Part shown: in pieces, positions 63,690-64,000 of the stretch
Position numbering within the stretch: the first letter of the stretch is position 1
Layout: every line of letters starts with the position of its first letter
Source: Geotrypetes seraphini
Lineage: Eukaryota; Chordata; Amphibia; Gymnophiona; Dermophiidae
NCBI RefSeq assembly: GCF_902459505.1
Contig: NC_047096.1
Coordinates: forward strand, 3,286,001-3,350,000
DNA length: 64,000 nucleotides
Direction of reading: 5' to 3'
Made by a program: the position numbers and the translations under genes
The notes under the pieces: model-generated
Told to the model about the DNA's origin: nothing
The model's input: the letters and a program-made list of their open reading frames with translations, nothing else
The model's database searches: none

Positions 63690-64000
63690 TTTTAATATTA
63701 ACTTTATTCTTTTATACCGCCATAACCAAAAGTTCTAGGCGGTTTATACTAAAAAGAGCTGAACAATCAGTGAAATACAATAATACAGTAAAAATACAAA
63801 TATTTGTAAAATAGAATTTCAATAATAAAACTCACTAAGTAATAAACTTATCGAACAAAGTGGTCTTAATTTCCGAAAACTGCAATAGGATAACATAGCT
63901 TGCTGATTACATTTACCTAACCAAGATTGTTGCTAGGGTCCTATCTAAGAAGGTCTAATTTTTGGATAAGCAAAAAAGTAGAAGTTTCTAGTTTCTCTGG
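63690..64000 (-). mobile_element. L2-like LINE 3' end, minus strand, running off the window
   Basis: TTATTCTTTTATACCGCC, AAAGTTCTAGGCGGTTTAT, then AT-rich text; same tail type as 50915. The upstream SLC45A3 intron continues past the edge. Confidence 0.6.

Overview
The window looks like nuclear DNA from an amphibian, most likely a caecilian. Three host genes with vertebrate exon-intron structure, all on the minus strand, sit in a dense field of CR1-like and L2-like LINE remnants and short palindromic DNA transposons. The clade is inferred from the repeat style (CR1-type 3' ends finishing in short TTCTTATG, TTTCTATG or TTACTATG repeats, plus abundant hAT MITEs), not from a search. Nearly all long reading frames outside these genes are LINE fragments, one dead hAT transposase, or chance frames in skewed or tandem sequence. 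I saw no LTR element, rRNA, tRNA or CRISPR array.

Layout. 1-17 kb: ELK4, an ETS transcription factor and SRF ternary complex factor. All four coding exons could be placed, two of them too short for a long-ORF scan: 12546-12752, 10774-11637, 10228-10344 and 8059-8157. Together they give a complete 428-residue protein. A CpG-rich start region lies at about 16.13-16.52 kb, backed by a four-copy tandem array of CCAAT/GC-box modules at 16.56-17.04 kb. 17-35.5 kb: intergenic, with L2-like and CR1 LINEs, a complete but inactive 2750-bp hAT transposon (31243-33992), and an inverted-repeat element that carries about 31 copies of a 21-bp minisatellite. 35.9-45.7 kb: a KLF15-like zinc-finger gene, two coding exons, 379 residues, with a CpG-rich promoter and probable noncoding first exon near 45.4 kb. 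46-58 kb: intergenic repeats, including L1-like ORF1 and ORF2 fragments, a piggyBac MITE with TTAA ends, and a CR1 copy with a folded-back 5' end. 58-64 kb: the last two coding exons of SLC45A3 (prostein), continuing past the right edge.

The order ELK4 - SLC45A3, both in the same orientation, matches human 1q32.1 from memory. The KLF15-like gene between them has no human counterpart there that I know of. It is best read as a second KLF15-type gene, possibly a whole-genome-duplication partner of KLF15 lost in mammals. No operon-like relation exists; ELK4 and KLF15-like are transcription factors and SLC45A3 is a membrane transporter, each with its own promoter.
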